64,000 nucleotides of DNA from Steroidobacteraceae bacterium (GTDB lineage: Bacteria; Pseudomonadota; Gammaproteobacteria; Steroidobacterales; Steroidobacteraceae), in assembly GCA_041395505.1 (NCBI GenBank), contig JAWLAG010000002.1:186001-250000 (forward strand). The letters are read 5' to 3'. Below, one piece after another: positions 59,548 through 64,000 of the stretch. Position numbers and translations under genes: made by a program. Each line of letters starts with the position of its first letter. Within the stretch, counting starts at the first letter, position 1. The notes beneath the pieces were generated by a model that saw only the letters and a list, made by a program, of their open reading frames with translations, was not told the DNA's origin and did no database searches.

Positions 59548-60333
59548 ATGCGCAAGAACTACCTGGATGGCCCGTTCGGGCAAATACATTATTACGAAGC
59601 GGGCATGGGCCCCAGCCTCATACTGGCCCACCAGTCGCCCGTCTGCGGGCGGATGTTCGAGCGCGCGATGCCTTTGCTCGCCGCGCAGGGCTTGCATGTC
59701 ATCGCAGTCGACACGCCGGGCTACGGCCAGTCCGATGTGCCGCGGCAGCCGCCGTCGATCGCTGGCTATGCGGATGCCTTCGTGGCGGTCGTGCAGGGAC
59801 TTGGACTCGGGACAGCTCATTTTCTTGGACACCACACCGGGGCGGCTATCCTCTGCAACATGGCGGCACGCAACCCGGGGCTTGTGTCCTCACTGGTGTT
59901 GAACGGACCGCCTGTATTGAGCGCAGAGGACCTTGCGCATTTTTCCAGCCTGCCCTTGCGTGCATTGCAGGTCAGGCGTGATGGCTCGCATCTGCTGGAG
60001 GCCTGGAATACGCGTGTGAGGTATTCGCCGGGCTGGACAGATGAGGTGGCGATGCATCGGCGCCTGATCGACCAGCTCTGGGCCGGAGATACTGCCTGGT
60101 ACGGCCACAAGGCAGCATTTGCGCATGACATGGCGCCAGATCTCGCCGCCCTGCGTTGCCGTACCCTGATCCTGACCAACACCGGTGATGATGCCTACGA
60201 AATGTCGCGCCGCGCTCATGCGTTGCGTCCTGATTTTGCTTACGTCGAGTTGGCAGGCGGCACGCATGACATCGTTGACGAGCAGCCCGAGGCATGGACG
60301 CAGGCGGTTGTTCGATTCATCCGGTCGGTCTGA
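59548..60333 (+). CDS. Alpha/beta hydrolase-fold protein with His at the nucleophile position
   Basis: A 261-residue soluble protein. The overall fold is clear: GQIHYYEAGMGPSLILAHQ, LHVIAVDTPGYGQSDVP and the late catalytic His in LAGGTHDIVDEQPEAW. The nucleophile elbow, however, reads GHHTG (residues 94-98) instead of GxSxG, so the usual Ser is His96. This motif has been seen in other members known to me, so it may be a real subfamily with different chemistry, or a non-hydrolytic protein. It is divergent from DUF1838 and converges on the small secreted genes with a strong hairpin between. Confidence 0.85.
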   Translation: MRKNYLDGPFGQIHYYEAGMGPSLILAHQSPVCGRMFERAMPLLAAQGLHVIAVDTPGYGQSDVPRQPPSIAGYADAFVAVVQGLGLGTAHFLGHHTGAAILCNMAARNPGLVSSLVLNGPPVLSAEDLAHFSSLPLRALQVRRDGSHLLEAWNTRVRYSPGWTDEVAMHRRLIDQLWAGDTAWYGHKAAFAHDMAPDLAALRCRTLILTNTGDDAYEMSRRAHALRPDFAYVELAGGTHDIVDEQPEAWTQAVVRFIRSV

Positions 60334-60348
60334 CTATTCGCCGACCAA

Positions 60349-60376
60349 TGGAACCCGGTCGACAGACCGGGTTCCA
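60349..60376. terminator. Perfect 12-bp hairpin between convergent genes
   Basis: TGGAACCCGGTC-GACA-GACCGGGTTCCA: a perfect 12-base-pair stem with a four-base loop. It sits 16 bases after the stop of the hydrolase gene and 39 bases after that of the convergent gene. Neither strand has a T tract after the stem, so it may act as a Rho-assisted barrier or RNA stabiliser, or be a REP-like repeat, rather than a textbook terminator. Confidence 0.55.
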
Positions 60377-60415
60377 CAGGTCCACCCCCGGATCAGGAGC
60401 GGAATCGCTACGTCC

Positions 60416-61030
60416 CTACAGTCCGATACACATGTCGTCAATCCGCCAAGTGTGGCCACCGATCGTGAAACTCTCGATGGTCTCGCCGGGTTTCGACGCC
60501 AGCTCGAAGGTTCCGCTGTGCCAGTTGCCCGACCCGGTCGGTGCGATATGTGCCGTGATCTTCGCGCGGCCTTTACCAGGACGTCCGATGATCTTGCCAT
60601 CCATTGCGGCGAAGCCATTCGGGCTCTCGTGCTTCTCGCCATTGACGACAATATTGGCATTGGCGAAGCCCCCGCTCTGGCTGATGCTTTGAGCAAGGCG
60701 CGTACGAACACGCGTTATCGGTTGTTTCGGTACGACATTGACAGAGACGAGGTAGACGCTGAGCTCCGGCGAATCGCCACCGGCAATTTTGGAGTTCACC
60801 ACCTCGGCGCGGCGTGCATCAGCCATCGCCGGGTTACCGTTCGTGTAATATTGCTTGATCGTGATCACCGCGTGCTCGGTGTCGATTACATCGCCAACCG
60901 TATAGCGCGAGTCCTCGGCAAGCTTGTCGAAACGGTAACAGTCGTATTTGGCCGGTGCGGCGTTGGCCGAAGCGGACAACAAAAGACCGATACCTGCAAG
61001 CGCATGCTCCAGGCGCAGGATTCGTTTCAT
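60416..61030 (-). CDS. Secreted protein of unknown function (204 residues)
   Basis: A Sec-exported protein. The signal is ILRLEHALAGIGLLLSASANA; the mature part of about 180 residues has two cysteines only (one near each end: KYDCYRF and DDMCIGL) that could join the termini. The middle is rich in Gly, Ala and strand-forming residues (ITIKQYYTNGNP). No family is known to me. The start at 61030 has GGGAG six bases upstream; the in-frame ATG at 61036 would have none. It lies 13 bases after the other small secreted gene. Confidence 0.75.
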   Translation of the reverse strand: MKRILRLEHALAGIGLLLSASANAAPAKYDCYRFDKLAEDSRYTVGDVIDTEHAVITIKQYYTNGNPAMADARRAEVVNSKIAGGDSPELSVYLVSVNVVPKQPITRVRTRLAQSISQSGGFANANIVVNGEKHESPNGFAAMDGKIIGRPGKGRAKITAHIAPTGSGNWHSGTFELASKPGETIESFTIGGHTWRIDDMCIGL

Positions 61031-61043
61031 GGGCATCTCCCTG

Positions 61044-61463
61044 TTACGGCGAATCCGTAACGACGATGGGGCCGTACTGCTTGCCTTCCTTGCACTTGCG
61101 GTACGTCGGCGTAAACGGTTGTGTGACGAACTCCTTCGACATGCCGCCGTCATGCTCGCGATACTTGAACACGACCTGGATATCGTAGAGATCGACCTTG
61201 TCCGCATCCGCGAGGTTGTCGCCCAATGTACTGCAGGTGGCGCCTGGATCACACCAGACATTCTTCACATCCTCGGTTTGCTGCTTACCGCCTTTGTGCG
61301 GATTGCGGAATTTCACCTGGCGAATCTCGATCTCACGGCCCTCGAAGTGATTGTTGGTCACGTTGAACACCACGTCCTTGCAGGGCTTGGCGTTGGCCAG
61401 CGGTCCGATCGCCATTCCCAAGGCTGCGAGCGCCAATGGCGTCGTTATCCTGTTACGTTTCAT
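61044..61463 (-). CDS. Secreted protein of unknown function (139 residues)
   Basis: A small exported protein with signal NRITTPLALAALGMAIGPLANA. The mature part of about 113 residues has four cysteines (KPCKDVVF, VWCDPG, TCSTLG, RKCKEG) and many charged residues; FNVTNNHFEGREIEIRQVKF suggests a beta-sandwich. No family is recognised. The start at 61463 has AGGAG eight bases upstream. It leads a two-gene operon and lies downstream of the kinase gene in the same direction, with a 152-base gap where no clear terminator or promoter was seen. Confidence 0.75.
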   Translation of the reverse strand: MKRNRITTPLALAALGMAIGPLANAKPCKDVVFNVTNNHFEGREIEIRQVKFRNPHKGGKQQTEDVKNVWCDPGATCSTLGDNLADADKVDLYDIQVVFKYREHDGGMSKEFVTQPFTPTYRKCKEGKQYGPIVVTDSP

Positions 61464-61615
61464 CGGTCGGTCTCCTTTTGAATGCATCGTGGAATTGAGC
61501 TGTGATCGAGTTGATCGATCAGCAGCCCTTGCGTAGAGACATACCGAAAATGCGGTGCGTTCAGCTCACCGCGTAGCTGGGAGGAACAGATTGCGATGCA
61601 CGCGCGGCAGGCGCG

Positions 61616-64000
61616 CTAGCGCAAATTCACTGTGATTGGGCGGAGCCGCGCCTCCACAAAAGCCATATTGTCCGCTGCTTCGCGGGTCCGCGCATCTTGC
61701 TGGCCATAGGCCACAAGGAGCTTGCTGTAGCTTTCTCGTACATGCACCTGCGATTCTTGGCTCACCCGGCGTTCGGCCATGACCCTCCCGAGCCGGCTGC
61801 GCACGAGAGCAACGTAGGGATCGTCCGGCGTTCCTGCAGCAAGCGCGGCGTAGGCGTTCCTGTAGCTGGCTTCAGCCGCTGCGAGATCACCACGCAGGTA
61901 GAGCAGTTTGGCCAGGTTGGCACGATACCCGGCAACCGTGGGATGAGAATCGCCGAACACCGCTTGCGATTGGGCGATCGCTTGCCGGTAGTATCTCTCG
62001 GCCTCGTCGTAGCGACCGAGTTTTCGATTGACGACACCGAGTCCGTTATAGACGTATGCCTTGTCGCTATGATTCTCCGGAAGGAACTTGTCAGCGATCG
62101 CGAGCGCCTGCCCGAAGTATTCCAGTGCCCGGTCGTAGTTGCCCATCTGTTGCGCGAGGTCAGCGAGATTGTTGAGACTGCCGAACAGGCGCAGGTCCTC
62201 GTCGCCAAACAGCCGGCGCCGAATCGCGAGCGCCTCGGTTTGGTATTGCTCCGCCAGGTCGAAATCGTTCTTGTGGGCCATCAGGGCGCCAAGATGCGAA
62301 AAACTGAGCGCGACATCCTCGTGGTTGTTACCGTACTCCGCCTGGTAGATCGCAAGCGCGCGCCGGTAGTAGGGTTCGGCGTCATCATAATCGCCGCGCA
62401 AATGCAGCACGCGTCCCAGGATATTCGAACTTCTGGCGATGGCAATTTGCTCGCCCCTTTGCTCACTGAGCGAGAGCGACTCACGCGCGAGCTGCTCGGC
62501 GGTACGGTAGTCGCCCTTGATTTCCTTGATGCGGGCGTACTGACCGAGCGCTTCTGCCACCGCAGCTCCGTGCGCGTCGCCGCTTTGCCGATAAAGCAGC
62601 AGGGCCTGCTGGAACATGGTCTCGGCCCTTTCGTACATGCCAAGGCGCTCGTATATCGTGGCAATGGCTGCGAACAGTGCAGCCCGGCTGTCCGGCTGGC
62701 GCTGCAAGTCCGAGCGCAATTGCTCCGCCCCGCGATCGAGGAGTTCTCGCGCAGTGATGGTCTCGCCGCGCGATTCGTTCGGGTCAGAAACCGAAAACAC
62801 GTTCAACAGAAAATCGCGAATCTCCGTCGCGCGATCGCTCTCGCGCGCCACGGCCGCCGCTTGCTTCTCGGTTGCGACCGAGAATGCAACGGTCTGCGCC
62901 CCCAACGCAAACAGGCTCGCCGCGGTCGCAGCAGCGCCAGCCACCAGCACCTTTCGTCGACGGGCGAACTTGCCGATTCGGTAGAGCGTATTGGCCGGCC
63001 GCGCGCTGACTGGCCGCGCCGCCAGATACCTGGCGATGTCCTCATCCAGCGCTTCGACACTCGGGTAACGATGGTCCACACGCTTCTCCAGCGCCTTGAG
63101 CGTGATCGCATCGAGGTCCCCGCGAAGAGACCTGCGGCGTGCCGCCGGTGCAACGTCGCTGGGACGGGCGGGATCGATCTCGAGGATTGCCTTGGCCACG
63201 AGCGGCAGCGAGCGCTCGGCGATCCGATACGGCCGCTCGCCGGTCAGCAATTCGAACAGAAGAACACCCAGCGAGTAGACGTCGGTCGTTACAGTCAATG
63301 CCTCACCCCGGATTTGCTCGGGCGATGCGTATTCCGGCGTGAGGACGCGATCGGCGGCTTCCGTAACGGAAGTCCGGCCGCTGTCGGCGTCACCGATGAG
63401 CTTGGCGATTCCGAAATCCAGCAGCTTGATGCCACCCCGATCATCGACCAGTACGTTAGCGGGCTTCAGGTCGCGATGTACGATCAGGTTTTGATGTGCA
63501 TAGCGAACCGCCGAACAAACCTGCCGAAACAGGAGCAAGCGCGCCGTCACATCAAGCGCGAGCCGATCGCAATACGCGTCTATCGGCACGCCCTCGACGT
63601 ATTCCATCACGAAATACGGCGTACCATCGTTGGTAACGCCACCATCGAGAAGTCGCGCAATATTGCGATGACTCAACCGGGCCAGCGTGCGCCGCTCCTG
63701 CAGAAAACGCTCGCGTTGCGACTCACCACCCAGACCGAAAGGCAGCAACTTGAGCGCGACTCGCTGCTCGAACTGGCCATCTGCCCGTTCTGCCCGATAA
63801 ACGGCGCCCATGCCACCCCGACCGATCAGTTCGACGAGCTCGTACGGGCCAATGCGCCGCTGCTCAGGCGGTGGCGAAGGCGACTGCGCAAGCACCGCGA
63901 TTCGCGCACCGCCAGCCAGACGTTCAAAATAGCGCTCGGCATCAGCGACGGATGACGGGTCTGGCTCTCGCCGCATCAGCTGTTTCCAGGTTGCGGCGAT
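61616..64000 (-). CDS. Membrane-anchored Ser/Thr protein kinase with TPR repeats (5' end beyond the window)
   Basis: A Hanks-type kinase. With the Met at 63976 as residue 1: glycine loop IGRGGMGAVY, Lys76 in VALKLLP, catalytic HRD at 167-169 (VHRDLKPAN) and DFG at 187-189. A membrane helix lies at about 343-367, followed by eight or more TPR-like repeats in the periplasm or cytoplasm. The frame remains open to the window edge with no stop, and the preceding codons (ATWKQL) resemble family N-termini, so the gene probably starts upstream of 64000. The closest family is the proteobacterial PknB-TPR type, often paired with ECF sigma factors. Confidence 0.9.
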   Translation of the reverse strand: MAATWKQLMRREPDPSSVADAERYFERLAGGARIAVLAQSPSPPPEQRRIGPYELVELIGRGGMGAVYRAERADGQFEQRVALKLLPFGLGGESQRERFLQERRTLARLSHRNIARLLDGGVTNDGTPYFVMEYVEGVPIDAYCDRLALDVTARLLLFRQVCSAVRYAHQNLIVHRDLKPANVLVDDRGGIKLLDFGIAKLIGDADSGRTSVTEAADRVLTPEYASPEQIRGEALTVTTDVYSLGVLLFELLTGERPYRIAERSLPLVAKAILEIDPARPSDVAPAARRRSLRGDLDAITLKALEKRVDHRYPSVEALDEDIARYLAARPVSARPANTLYRIGKFARRRKVLVAGAAATAASLFALGAQTVAFSVATEKQAAAVARESDRATEIRDFLLNVFSVSDPNESRGETITARELLDRGAEQLRSDLQRQPDSRAALFAAIATIYERLGMYERAETMFQQALLLYRQSGDAHGAAVAEALGQYARIKEIKGDYRTAEQLARESLSLSEQRGEQIAIARSSNILGRVLHLRGDYDDAEPYYRRALAIYQAEYGNNHEDVALSFSHLGALMAHKNDFDLAEQYQTEALAIRRRLFGDEDLRLFGSLNNLADLAQQMGNYDRALEYFGQALAIADKFLPENHSDKAYVYNGLGVVNRKLGRYDEAERYYRQAIAQSQAVFGDSHPTVAGYRANLAKLLYLRGDLAAAEASYRNAYAALAAGTPDDPYVALVRSRLGRVMAERRVSQESQVHVRESYSKLLVAYGQQDARTREAADNMAFVEARLRPITVNLR

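Noticed and set aside
61697..63955. Long open frame on the plus strand through the kinase gene
   Set aside because: It is antisense to a protein with intact kinase and TPR motifs, gives no recognisable domain, and arises from GC-rich codon bias.

Overview
The window reads as chromosomal DNA of a GC-rich gammaproteobacterium. The tRNA-Tyr/Gly/Thr-tuf block, a full type IV minor pilin operon with pilY1, and a cysteine locus built on a serine O-succinyltransferase-type MetX all point towards the Xanthomonadales/Steroidobacterales side of the class. This placement is inference; there is no rRNA gene to test it. No insertion sequence, prophage, integrase or CRISPR array was seen. No stretch longer than about 260 bases lacks a gene.

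Layout. 0-1 kb: start of tuf with three upstream tRNAs and their promoter. 1-4.9 kb: rluB and cysB, divergent from cysM and a serine O-succinyltransferase; a palindrome in the divergent promoter region probably lets CysB control both sides. 4.9-9.2 kb: an operon of a SAM methyltransferase, a small 'FFADP' protein, lemA and an M48 protease. 9.4-16.5 kb: type IV pilus genes fimT, pilV, pilW, pilX, an unknown secreted protein, pilY1 and pilE. 16.6-19 kb: an exported phosphatase-fold lipoprotein, a PilZ protein, a luciferase-like flavoenzyme and a tRNA-Thr. 19-23.2 kb: a tightly overlapped run (amidinotransferase-fold hydrolase, plsY, birA, coaX, SPOR protein). 23.3-29.1 kb: a four-gene exopolysaccharide cluster resembling the Shewanella mxd operon, with a zinc-ribbon/degenerate GGDEF regulator, a family 2 glycosyltransferase, a TolC-like protein carrying an extra barrel-like domain, and an HlyD-like adaptor.

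29.3-35.6 kb: an alanine-rich unknown behind a possible sigma-28 promoter, a rhomboid protease, an MFS transporter, and a proteobacterial sortase with its single VIT/VWA substrate. 35.5-41.5 kb: an oxidative cluster (OsmC, Tat-exported FAD dehydrogenase, exported VOC protein) facing a second methyltransferase operon (small FFADP protein, SDR, HbpS-like protein, methyltransferase). 41.4-45.6 kb: a diguanylate cyclase, a CorA transporter and typA. 45.7-50.7 kb: peptidoglycan genes (LdtD-like and MepK-like) and stress genes (tandem UspA, host-attachment protein, DUF2934). 50.8-54.6 kb: MarR with a strong operator, a flavin reductase, an aldehyde dehydrogenase and an UrcA protein. 54.7-61.5 kb: exported hydrolases (S10 peptidase, a beta-lactamase/DUF3089 fusion lipoprotein, DUF1838), an alpha/beta hydrolase without the usual nucleophile, and two small secreted proteins. 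The right edge holds a membrane Ser/Thr kinase with TPRs.

Recurring themes are surface and biofilm biology (pili, PilZ, diguanylate cyclase, polysaccharide cluster, sortase) and exported or redox enzymes. The two best candidates for undescribed biology are the mxd-like cluster with its odd regulator and fused outer-membrane protein, and the pairing, at two separate loci, of one methyltransferase family with one small coiled-coil-like protein family.
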